Shown: one piece after another, positions 8,457 through 15,721 of the stretch | Position numbering within the stretch: the first letter of the stretch is position 1 | How the letters are laid out: the number at the start of each line of letters is the position of its first letter | NCBI GenBank assembly: GCA_021324635.1 | Contig: JAJPIS010000034.1 | Coordinates: forward strand, 1 to 33,756 | Direction: 5' to 3' | DNA: 33,756 nucleotides | From: Gemmatimonadota bacterium | GTDB lineage: Bacteria; Gemmatimonadota; Gemmatimonadetes; Gemmatimonadales; Gemmatimonadaceae | Notes under the pieces: model-generated | The model's database searches: none | Seen by the model: the letters and a program-made list of their open reading frames with translations, nothing else | What the model was told of the DNA's origin: nothing | Made by a program: the position numbers and the translations under genes

Positions 8457-9056
8457 ATGAATGATCCCGAGGCCGTTGCGGCTGCGGTTGCCCGCAATGT
8501 TCACGCGCTGCGCACGCGGCGCGGATGGTCGCTCGACGCCCTGGCCGGGCGGTCGGGGGTGAGCAAGGGCATGCTGGTGCAGATCGAGCAGGGCCGGACG
8601 AATCCGAGCATCGCCACGCTCTGCCGGGTCGCGACGGCGCTCGGGGTCGCGGTACCGCGGCTCGTCGAGGTCGCCGAGACGCCGCCGGTGCGCATCGTCC
8701 GGGCGGCCGAAGCGCCACAGCTCTGGCGCGGAGCCGGCGCCGGCAGCGCCGCGAGCCTGCTGCTCGGCGCCGACGCACCGGAGCTGACCGAGCTCTGGGA
8801 CTGGCGGATCGCGCCGCGCGATGGGTACGACGGCGAGGCGCACCCGCCCGGCACGCGCGAGATCCTCTACGTGCTGGACGGCGCGCTCACCCTGCGGATC
8901 GGCCACGCCGCACACACGGTCCGCGCCGGCGACACGGTGCTGTTCCACGCCGACCGCCCCCACCGCTATCAGAACGCCGGGCGCCGGACCGTCCGCTTCG
9001 TGATGGTGGTCCTCGAGCCCGCGCTCACCGACGTCGCCCCGCCCGGCGAGGCCTGA
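8457..9056 (+). CDS. XRE-family regulator with C-terminal cupin
   Basis: A 199-residue transcription factor. Residues about 12-66 are a Cro/CI-type helix-turn-helix: LRTRRGWSLDALAGRSGVSK followed by GMLVQIEQGRTNPSIATLCR. Residues about 105-190 form a cupin-2 domain with PPGTREILYVLDGALTLRIG and GDTVLFHADRPHRYQN, which supplies histidines for a metal or ligand site. Proteins of this layout often repress an adjacent exporter or catabolic gene in response to a small metabolite. ATG 8457 is chosen; no Shine-Dalgarno sequence is evident and a TATATT lies 15 bases upstream, so the message may have a very short or no leader. The divergent EamA gene is the likely target. Confidence 0.92.
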   Translation: MNDPEAVAAAVARNVHALRTRRGWSLDALAGRSGVSKGMLVQIEQGRTNPSIATLCRVATALGVAVPRLVEVAETPPVRIVRAAEAPQLWRGAGAGSAASLLLGADAPELTELWDWRIAPRDGYDGEAHPPGTREILYVLDGALTLRIGHAAHTVRAGDTVLFHADRPHRYQNAGRRTVRFVMVVLEPALTDVAPPGEA

Positions 9057-9098
9057 TCGCACACCGGCGAGGGCGGGCCGCACCCGCCCCCACGCGCC

Positions 9099-9647
9099 TC
9101 AGGGATGCCGCGCCCGCCGGAACGCGAGCGCGACCGCGTCGTACGTCCGGATCCACTCGGTCTTCGCCTCCGCGTACGCCGTCGTGTCGTCCGCGTGGAG
9201 CGCGCGGCACCGGATCTTCTCCGCCTCGTAGGCGCGCGCCACCTCCGGGTGCGCTCGCAGGTAGTCACGGAAGGCGAGCATCCGTTCCGCCTCGGGGTGA
9301 CCGGCGGCGAACCCGTGCAGGTGGACCCGACGCGCCCCGGTCGCCGGATCGTCCCACGTGCAGTACCGCCGCCCGGCGATCCCGAACTCGCCGCGCCACT
9401 CGTACCCGAGCGCCTCGAGGCGCGGCGCCGCCCGGTCGAGCACCGCCAGTGTGCGCACTTCCGGGAGGAGGTCGAGGATCGGCTTGGCGAGGATGCCCGG
9501 CACCGCCGTCGACCCGACATGGTGGATCGCGATCAGCCCGTCGCCGAGAACGCCGGCGACGCGCGCGGCTTCGACGGCGGCCTGCTCGCCCCACTCGGCC
9601 GAGTGGGGCCGCAGCTCAACGCGCCTCGCCTCGCGGCTCAGCGCCAC
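9099..9647 (-). CDS. GrpB/UPF0157 family protein (nucleotidyltransferase fold)
   Basis: A protein of the GrpB family, which has a nucleotidyltransferase-like fold and no firmly established reaction. The family core is clear: VELRPHSAEW near the start, then IAIHHVGSTAVPGILAKPIL with the GST motif, DLLPEV, the LEALGYEWRGEFGI block, and HLHGF followed by the FRDYLRAHPEVARAYEAEK block. The proposed start GTG 9647 gives 182 residues and places the family's conserved beginning near the N-terminus; ATG 9692 would add 15 Arg/Gly-rich residues. Either way the gene overlaps the 3' end of the upstream HMA gene, implying co-transcription. Confidence 0.88.
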   Translation of the reverse strand: MALSREARRVELRPHSAEWGEQAAVEAARVAGVLGDGLIAIHHVGSTAVPGILAKPILDLLPEVRTLAVLDRAAPRLEALGYEWRGEFGIAGRRYCTWDDPATGARRVHLHGFAAGHPEAERMLAFRDYLRAHPEVARAYEAEKIRCRALHADDTTAYAEAKTEWIRTYDAVALAFRRARHP

Positions 9648-9942
9648 GATCGCTTGGCCGCCAGCCCTGGGCCGGCGCCTCCGACCGCCCACGCTCCGCG
9701 GCGCCCGCGGTGTCGGCTCCCTGGGCGGCGCGTGGCACCTCCGCCGGGAACCCCGCGGTCGAGAGCGCCGCCGCGATCTCGTCGGGACTGATCGCCTCGG
9801 GCTCGTAGCTCACGCTCGCCATGCCCATCGGCACCGAGATCCCCTCGACGCGGACCGACTCCAGCGCCGAGAGGACTCCGCTGACCCGCGTTGCACAGTG
9901 ATCGCATCCCATCCCTGCGACTGTCATGTTCATCCGGCGCAC
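9616..9942 (-). CDS. Heavy-metal-associated (HMA) domain protein
   Basis: A small protein with one HMA domain, the ferredoxin-like fold of copper chaperones and MerP. The metal site GMGCDHC (GMxCxxC) sits at residues 10-16, followed by ATRVSGVLSALESVRVEGIS, the strand MASVSYEP and SPDEIAAALSTAGF. GTG 9942 gives 108 residues and has GGAGGG at suitable distance; ATG 9933 is a close alternative. After the domain, which ends near FPAEVP, comes a low-complexity tail of about 37 residues rich in Ala, Gly and Arg. That tail overlaps the start of the GrpB-like gene, so it may be a recent stop-codon extension. No copper ATPase is linked. Confidence 0.87.
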   Translation of the reverse strand: MRRMNMTVAGMGCDHCATRVSGVLSALESVRVEGISVPMGMASVSYEPEAISPDEIAAALSTAGFPAEVPRAAQGADTAGAAERGRSEAPAQGWRPSDRGAEPRGEAR

Positions 9943-10070
9943 GATTCCCTCCGATGGTGGACCTGCCCCGTCGGCCATGCAAGAAGGTCGCCCCCCGGGG
10001 GCGCGAAGGACCCGAGTCGCCCGGTCCGGCACGACAGACCATGCCGCCGGCGCGGACCGCCACGCGCGCC

Positions 10071-10706
10071 CTACGACGCGGACGGCGGGCGACGCCAGGC
10101 GTCCACCGCCTCCTCGTCCGCCCGCCGCTTGGCGGCGAACGCCTCCGACCAGTCAATGGCCGGCGCCACCTCCGCGTCGGCGAGCGCCAACGTCCCGAGC
10201 GCCCGCTCGACCACCGGCGCACCGAGCGCCGGCGGCAGCGCCCGCCCGAACGCCACCTCGGCACGCCGGCACAGGCGCTCCTCCCGCGCCAGATCGCGCG
10301 GCCCGCTGAACCCGAGCCGCTCCCCCATCCGGTGCACCCGGGCGTGCACCCCCTCGTGCACGATCGACGACGCGACCTGCGCCGGCGTGAACTCGGCCGC
10401 CCGTGCGAGGAAGCTCAGCTCGGTCAGCACCGTGCGGCGGCCGGGCAGATACGCGCCCCGGCACGGGTACGCGACGACGAGGATCTGCACCGCATCGGCC
10501 CGCAGATGCCGGAGGCGCCACGGCTGGTACTGCTCGATGAGCGCGAGCGCCGAGTCGAGCCGCTCGAGCACGAACGGCGTCGCGATGTCCGGCCTCGTGT
10601 TCACGACGGCGACCGGAATCCCGCGCACGACGTGCAGATCGGGTCCACCGCGCGCCCGGTCGATCCCACGGGCCAACTGCGAGAGCAGGCGACCCAGCAC
10701 CGTCAC
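10071..10706 (-). CDS. Unknown protein with HExxH zincin-like motif
   Basis: I do not recognise the family. From GTG 10706 it has 211 residues, with GGGGGATGAG as a possible ribosome-binding site; it overlaps or nearly abuts nothing, starting 36 bases after the response-regulator stop. The striking feature is SSIVHEGVHARVHRMG, containing HEGVH at residues 117-121, a match to the HExxH zinc-metalloprotease motif, in a predicted helix. About 20-30 residues downstream, LAREERLCRRAEVAFG offers glutamates (near 142-150) that could be a third ligand as in gluzincins. No signal peptide or membrane span is seen. Its position as third gene after a LytS-type kinase and LytTR regulator suggests co-transcription. 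Catalytic activity is unproven. Confidence 0.75.
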   Translation of the reverse strand: MTVLGRLLSQLARGIDRARGGPDLHVVRGIPVAVVNTRPDIATPFVLERLDSALALIEQYQPWRLRHLRADAVQILVVAYPCRGAYLPGRRTVLTELSFLARAAEFTPAQVASSIVHEGVHARVHRMGERLGFSGPRDLAREERLCRRAEVAFGRALPPALGAPVVERALGTLALADAEVAPAIDWSEAFAAKRRADEEAVDAWRRPPSAS

Positions 10707-10741
10707 GGGCTCATCCCCCGCACCCGCACCGCGGTCGCACC

Positions 10742-11518
10742 CTACTCGAGGAGCGCACGCAACCGCTCGCCGTGGGCGCGGCTCGACGTCACCCGGGTCC
10801 CGTCCCGCAACGTGATCACGTACTCGCCGTGCCCATGAGGCTCGAGTCGCTGGATGTGGTCGATGTGCACGATGATCGAGCGGTGAACCCGGATGAACCG
10901 GTCGGGATGCAACTTGGCCGTGAAGCTCTTCATCGTGTCGCGCACGAAATGGGCCCGTCCGCCGGCGTGGAGGCGAACGTAGTTGCCCTGCGCGTCGACC
11001 CATTCGACGTCCTGCGCGCGCACGAAGTACAGATGCGTCGGCCCCCGCACGAGGAATCGCTCCGGGTACTCACGCTCCGAGCGGAGCGTCTCGAGGAAGG
11101 CCCGCAGCGCCGGATCGAGGGCGTTGCCGGTCGCCGCGCCGGTCGCCGACGTCAGGCGCGCCGCCGCGCGGCCGAGCGCCTGGTCGAAGCGCGCAGCATC
11201 AAAGGGTTTGAGGAGGTAATCGACCGCGCTCACCTCGAACGCCTGAAGGGCATGCGCCTCGAACGCCGTCACGAAGACCACCGCCGGCGGGACACGCGCT
11301 GCGTCGAGCGCCGCCAGGACCTCGAAGCCGTCGAGCCCTGGCATCCGGATGTCGAGAAAGACGATCTCCGGCTCATGGGCGATGATCGCCTCGACGGTCG
11401 CGGGCCCGTCGCCGCACTCGGCCACGATCGCATACCCCGGGCGCCGCTCGAGCATCATCCGCACGCGCTCGCGCGCCAGCGGCTCGTCGTCGGCGATCAG
11501 CACTCGGCGCATCGACAC
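10742..11518 (-). CDS. LytTR-family response regulator
   Basis: A 258-residue response regulator. Residues about 4-125 form a receiver domain with the acidic pair DD at 10-11, the phospho-acceptor Asp56 in FLDIRMPG, the threonine in VFVTAF and the lysine in YLLKPF. Residues about 150-258 form a LytTR DNA-binding domain with RFLVRGPTHLYFVRAQDVEW, GNYVRLHAGG, SFTAKLHPDRFIRVHRSIIV and a final GTRVTSSRAHGERLRALL. The start is GTG 11518 or ATG 11512. It lies 30 bases downstream of the LytS-type kinase and is almost certainly its partner. Such regulators bind direct repeats upstream of target promoters, but no target site was identified here. Confidence 0.95.
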   Translation of the reverse strand: MSMRRVLIADDEPLARERVRMMLERRPGYAIVAECGDGPATVEAIIAHEPEIVFLDIRMPGLDGFEVLAALDAARVPPAVVFVTAFEAHALQAFEVSAVDYLLKPFDAARFDQALGRAAARLTSATGAATGNALDPALRAFLETLRSEREYPERFLVRGPTHLYFVRAQDVEWVDAQGNYVRLHAGGRAHFVRDTMKSFTAKLHPDRFIRVHRSIIVHIDHIQRLEPHGHGEYVITLRDGTRVTSSRAHGERLRALLE

Positions 11519-11548
11519 GATCGTCCGCAGATGGCCCGCGCGCGCCCG

Positions 11549-12877
11549 TCAGGCGCGCGCGAGCGTCGACTGCGAGCCGGTAGCCGGGCCCCGGATGGAC
11601 GAGGCCGCCGACGGCGCGTTGCCTGCGGCGAGCGGCGACGCCGCCGCGAGCCGCGGCCGGTAGGGGAGCGTCACGACCGCGCGGACACCCCCGTCCGCGG
11701 AGGCGGGCTCGAGGGTGAGCGACTGTGCCGTGCCGTACAGCTCGGCGAGACGGGCGCGCGTGTTGGCGAGCCCCACGCCGTGTCGCGGCGCGCCATCGGG
11801 TCGGAGGCCCGCCCCGTCGTCGGTGACCGTGATGCGGAGGGTATCACCCGCCTGGACGGCCCGGATCTCGATCCGGCCGGGGCCGGGCCGCTCGGCGATC
11901 CCGTGCTCGAGCGCGTTCTCGACCAGGGGCTGGAGCAGGAACTGCGGCACCAGCCCATCGCCCACGTCCGGCGCGATGTCGAAGCGGGCCGTGAGCCGGT
12001 CACCGAAGCGCACGGCGACGATGGCCAGGTACCGCTCCACCAGGGCGAGCTCGTCGCGGAGCGGGATCTCGTGCGCTGCCGGCCGCTGGAGGGTCGCCCG
12101 CAACAGATCCGCAAGGTTCGTCACCATCCGGTCGGCCGCCTCCACATCACGGTGCATGAGGGTCGCCACGCCGTTCAGCGTGTTGAACAGGAAGTGCGGG
12201 TGCAGTTGCGACCGCAGGGCCTCGAGCTGCGCCTGCGTCAGCTCGGCGCGCAGCCGGGCGGCGATCCGCTCCCGCTCCTGCGCTCGCCGATAGAACTCGA
12301 TCGCCTGCGCGACCCCGATCACTCCCCAGAAGTCGATCAACACCACCCCTCCGTTCTGGGCGACGGCAGCCACGAACGACTCCGCCCTGCCCAGCACGAG
12401 CTGGGCGAGGGGTCGGAAGATCGCGTATTTCACGACGACCGCGACGATCGTCGCCGCGAACAGGATCGGCACGCTCCGCCGCCACTGCGCCCGGTCGATC
12501 GGGTAGCGATGCACGAGCCAGAAGAAGAGCGGCACGAAGAGCGCGCACGTGTATTCCTCGAGCACGCGGTAGCGGAGGATGTAGCTCCAGTCGATGCGCC
12601 CGCCGTGGGTCATCGAATACGCCACGTTGTCCCAGCCGCTGAGGATCACGAACACGGTGTACGCGCCGAATGCGTAGAGCCAGAGGCGCGCCCACTCGCG
12701 CGGCGTCGACCAGCCCCCGATCCGGCCGTCATCGCCGCTCCGGCTCCCATCGCCGCGCCCGTTGCGCCGCCGCCGGCGGCGTTCATCGGACAGCTCCCCG
12801 CGGCGCCCGCCGCCCCCCGCCCCGCCACTCCGGGCGACCGTCGCAGCAGCCGCTCCCCGTTTTGCGCTCGTCCGCAT
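11549..12877 (-). CDS. LytS-type sensor histidine kinase
   Basis: A 442-residue membrane kinase of the His_kinase (LytS/YehU) class. The N-terminal ~55 residues are low-complexity and rich in Arg and Gly. Four hydrophobic spans follow, at about 62-82, 104-123, 135-155 and 168-195. A coiled linker (FYRRAQERERIAARLRAELT) leads to the histidine box LRSQLHPHFLFNTLN, with the phospho-acceptor at about His228. The ATPase domain has N-box VENALEHG (319-326), DDGAGL and GVGLANTRARLAELYG. ATG 12877 is chosen because AGGAGG lies six bases upstream. It heads an operon with the LytTR regulator and the HExxH protein. There is no recognisable extracellular sensor domain, so the signal is probably sensed in the membrane. 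Confidence 0.94.
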   Translation of the reverse strand: MRTSAKRGAAAATVARSGGAGGGGRRGELSDERRRRRRNGRGDGSRSGDDGRIGGWSTPREWARLWLYAFGAYTVFVILSGWDNVAYSMTHGGRIDWSYILRYRVLEEYTCALFVPLFFWLVHRYPIDRAQWRRSVPILFAATIVAVVVKYAIFRPLAQLVLGRAESFVAAVAQNGGVVLIDFWGVIGVAQAIEFYRRAQERERIAARLRAELTQAQLEALRSQLHPHFLFNTLNGVATLMHRDVEAADRMVTNLADLLRATLQRPAAHEIPLRDELALVERYLAIVAVRFGDRLTARFDIAPDVGDGLVPQFLLQPLVENALEHGIAERPGPGRIEIRAVQAGDTLRITVTDDGAGLRPDGAPRHGVGLANTRARLAELYGTAQSLTLEPASADGGVRAVVTLPYRPRLAAASPLAAGNAPSAASSIRGPATGSQSTLARA

Positions 12878-13152
12878 CTCCGGCCTCCTGCCCCCTCCGA
12901 CCCGGGTCGTCGACGCTCCACCGGCAAGATACCCGTCGGCTGGTGCCTTCGGCGCCGGACCGTCACTCCGCAGGGCCGGACTGTCACTCACGCGTGGCTC
13001 CTCGTGCTCACCCGCGCCATGCTCAGAAGAGCCCGGGGGACAGGCGATGTCACCCCACCAACCCCGCGTCCCGTCGGCTATCCCGGCCGGACGACACCCG
13101 GCCGAACGCTCCCGACGACACCCTTCACTCGACCACGAGAGACACCCGACCG

Positions 13153-13767
13153 ATGACCGACTCGAGCCACTCGCGACACACGCCCCCTCTCCGCCCCCGC
13201 CAACCCACCGCCGGGCACGGGACGACTCGCGGCGCCACCCACTGCGCCCACCGTGGTCCAGGCAGTCCCCTCGACCCGCCCCACCGGACCGCCGGCCGCG
13301 TCGCCGGTCGCCTGGCCGCTCTCGGCGGCGCCGCGGCGCTGCTCGTCGCCCTGGTGGCGACTGTCGGCCGGGCGCAGGCCGCGGAGGACTCGGCGGGCAT
13401 CCGGGCCGCCGCAATGAACTACATCGAAGGCTGGTACGCGGGCGATGCGGACCGCATGGCTCGGGCGCTCCACCCCGAGCTCGCGAAGCGGATCGTCATG
13501 ACCGACAGCAGCGGCCAGAGTCGCCTCGGTCAGATGAGCGCCATGACGCTCGTCGACAATACGCGCCGCGGCGGGGGCATGCATACGCCAGCCACCGAGC
13601 GGCGCGAGGAGTTCCGCATCCTCGACATCTATCACGGCGCCGCCGTGGCCAAGATCATCGCGTCCAGCTGGATCGACTACCTGGAGCTCGCGAAGTGGAA
13701 CGGCCAGTGGAAGATCGTGAACGTGCTCTGGGAGCGGACCCCACCGGGTGAGCATCCCGGCATGTGA
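13153..13767 (+). CDS. Exported NTF2-like (lumazine-binding-like) protein
   Basis: A 204-residue protein whose C-terminal ~130 residues resemble the NTF2/SnoaL-like family often labelled putative lumazine-binding: IRAAAMNYIEGWYAGDADRM, RALHPELAKRIV, then FRILDIYHGAAVAKIIAS and WNGQWKIVNVLWER. These are small cone-shaped alpha+beta domains whose function varies. A hydrophobic stretch (GRLAALGGAAALLVALVATV) ending in GRAQA precedes the domain and looks like a signal peptide, but the only upstream start in frame, ATG 13153, adds an unusual ~45-residue Pro/His/Thr-rich N-region. The start is therefore uncertain. It is divergent from the LytS-type kinase. Confidence 0.8.
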   Translation: MTDSSHSRHTPPLRPRQPTAGHGTTRGATHCAHRGPGSPLDPPHRTAGRVAGRLAALGGAAALLVALVATVGRAQAAEDSAGIRAAAMNYIEGWYAGDADRMARALHPELAKRIVMTDSSGQSRLGQMSAMTLVDNTRRGGGMHTPATERREEFRILDIYHGAAVAKIIASSWIDYLELAKWNGQWKIVNVLWERTPPGEHPGM

Positions 13768-13833
13768 CCCCGCGACCGCCGTGACGGGCGGCTGCCAACG
13801 CTGATTGGTCGCCCCGGTGTCCAACCGACGCAT

Positions 13834-15669
13834 ATGGCACCTGACACCGTCCGGCGGCTCGCCCCGCTCCCCCGGCTCCCCCGGCTCCCCCTGCTCGCCC
13901 TGCTGGCCCTGCTGGTGCCCTTCGGCTCGTCGCGCGCGCGGGCGCAGGCGCCGGCGGACACCGTCCTCCTCGGGATCTGGGGGAGCGACGACTCGTACGG
14001 CCCACGCGCACGCGGGACGCTCACGGTCGCGCACGGGCCCGCGGGGTGGCGCGCCGAGATCGCCGGCTTCGCGGCCACCCCCCGGGTCGAGCGCGACAGC
14101 ACGTGGATCACTCTCCCCGACAGCCAGGGGGCGTTTCGGGGCCGGATCGGCCCGGGAGGTGGCGCGCTCGCCGGCCTCTGGGTGCAGCCCGCCGGACCCG
14201 TGTACGATCAGGCGTACGCCTCGCCGCTCACGCTGGCGCGCGCGGGCGGTGGGCTCTGGCGGGGACCGGTCACGCCGCTCGACCAGCGGTTCTCCCTCAC
14301 CTTGCTGGTGACCCGCCAGGCCGACGGCACGCTCCTCGGGTCCTTCCACAATCCCGACGCCAACTCGCGTGGCGGTGCGGCCGCGTTCCGCCTCACGCAC
14401 GATGGCTCGACCGTGCGGTTCTCCGACACGGCCCACGCACGCGACGGCGGCCCGCCAGCCCTCGTCGCCAGCTACGACTCCGCCCACCGGCAGTTGGTTC
14501 TCCCCTGGCCGGACATCGGCCGCCCGATCGTGCTCACCCGGCGCGGGGCTGGTGACGCCGTCGGGCTCTACCCGCGCACGCCCTCGCTCGCCGCCTCCGG
14601 GTACCGTGCGCCGCTCGCCCTTCCCGACGGCTGGCCGGTCGCCCGCGGTCGGGACGTGGGCCTCGACGAGGGGCGCCTCGCGTCGCTCGTGCAGCAGATC
14701 GCGCACGGCGACCCGACACTCGATACGACATCCCTCATCCACTCAGTCCTCGTCGAGCGGCACGGGACGCTCGTCCTCGAGGAATACTTCTTCGGCTTCG
14801 ACGCCGATCGGACGCACGATCTGCGGTCTGCCGGGAAAACATTCGCGTCGGTGCTCGTCGGTGCGGCCAGGCTCCACGGCGTGCGCGTCGGCCCGGAGAC
14901 GCCGGTCTACCCCACATTCCGGTCGGACGGTCCGGTCGCGAACGCCGACCCACGCAAGGCGCGGATCACGCTCGCGCAGCTCCTGACGCACAGCACCGGA
15001 CTCGCGTGCGATGACAACGGCGAGCCGCAGCCTGGGAACGAGGACCAGATGCAGGGCCAGCGCGCACAGCCCGACTGGTACCGGTACACGCTCGACCTTC
15101 CCATGCGCCACGATCCGGGGACGACCTATGCATACTGCTCGGGCACGATGAACCTGGTGGGCGGCGTGGTGGCCAATCTCACCGGCGGTTGGCTGCCGGA
15201 TCTGTTCGACCGATGGGTCGCCCAGCCGCTCGGCATCCGGCAGTACCATCTCAACCTCATGCCAACCGGTCAGGCCTATTTCGGGGGCGGCATACAGCTT
15301 CGCCCGCGGGACTTCCTCAAGCTGGGTGCCGTCTATCGCGATGGCGGCACCTGGCGAGGCCGTCGTATCGTGACGCGCGGCTGGATCGACACGTCGACCG
15401 CACGGCAGATCACGACCTCACAGGGCGGCGCCGACGGCTACGCGTGGCACCTCAACACGCTCCACGCGGCCGGCCGAGCCTATCGGGAGTACGAGGCCAA
15501 CGGCAACGGAGGCCAGTTCCTGATCGTCCTTCCCGATCTCGACCTCGCGGTCGTCTTCACCGGCGGCGACTACGGTCGCTATCGTATCTGGCGCCGCTGG
15601 CGTGACGACCTCGTCCCGACCTTCATCATCCCGGCCGTCGTCGGCGCGGCCCCGCGCGGCGCGCGGTAG
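13834..15669 (+). CDS. Exported serine hydrolase, class C beta-lactamase family
   Basis: A 611-residue secreted hydrolase. Residues 1-38 form a signal peptide (LPLLALLALLVPFGSSRARAQA). Residues about 40-250 are a beta-rich N-terminal region without a domain I can name. Residues about 275-600 are the beta-lactamase/DD-peptidase fold, with SxxK nucleophile motif SAGK at 332-335 in DLRSAGKTFAS, LLTHSTGL, the tyrosine motif YCS at 434-436 and a GNGGQF segment in place of the usual third-motif HxG/KTG. Members act as esterases, D-aminopeptidases or beta-lactamase-like enzymes; activity cannot be assigned. ATG 13834 lacks a clear Shine-Dalgarno sequence but directly precedes the signal peptide. Confidence 0.9.
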   Translation: MAPDTVRRLAPLPRLPRLPLLALLALLVPFGSSRARAQAPADTVLLGIWGSDDSYGPRARGTLTVAHGPAGWRAEIAGFAATPRVERDSTWITLPDSQGAFRGRIGPGGGALAGLWVQPAGPVYDQAYASPLTLARAGGGLWRGPVTPLDQRFSLTLLVTRQADGTLLGSFHNPDANSRGGAAAFRLTHDGSTVRFSDTAHARDGGPPALVASYDSAHRQLVLPWPDIGRPIVLTRRGAGDAVGLYPRTPSLAASGYRAPLALPDGWPVARGRDVGLDEGRLASLVQQIAHGDPTLDTTSLIHSVLVERHGTLVLEEYFFGFDADRTHDLRSAGKTFASVLVGAARLHGVRVGPETPVYPTFRSDGPVANADPRKARITLAQLLTHSTGLACDDNGEPQPGNEDQMQGQRAQPDWYRYTLDLPMRHDPGTTYAYCSGTMNLVGGVVANLTGGWLPDLFDRWVAQPLGIRQYHLNLMPTGQAYFGGGIQLRPRDFLKLGAVYRDGGTWRGRRIVTRGWIDTSTARQITTSQGGADGYAWHLNTLHAAGRAYREYEANGNGGQFLIVLPDLDLAVVFTGGDYGRYRIWRRWRDDLVPTFIIPAVVGAAPRGAR

Positions 15670-15680
15670 CCACGGGCCGA

Positions 15681-15701
15681 GCGCCGGCCCCCCCCCGGCG
15701 C
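15681..15701. terminator. GC-rich hairpin between convergent genes
   Basis: GCGCCGG (15681-15687) pairs perfectly with CCGGCGC (15695-15701) around a seven-C loop. It sits in the 52-bp gap between the stop codons of the serine hydrolase and the S9 peptidase, where a bidirectional terminator would be expected. There is no T-tract on either side, so a classical intrinsic terminator is not shown. Confidence 0.35.
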
Positions 15702-15721
15702 CGAGACGCGCGCGCGTGCGC

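Noticed and set aside
9057-10070. A copper or mercury resistance operon around the HMA gene
   Set aside because: No P-type ATPase, MerR/CueR regulator or reductase is nearby; only the single HMA protein is present.
10772-13156. A very long open frame on the plus strand opposite the LytS/LytTR operon
   Set aside because: It is antisense to three well-supported genes, has no recognisable domain and shows the Arg/His/Asp-rich composition typical of shadow frames in GC-rich DNA.
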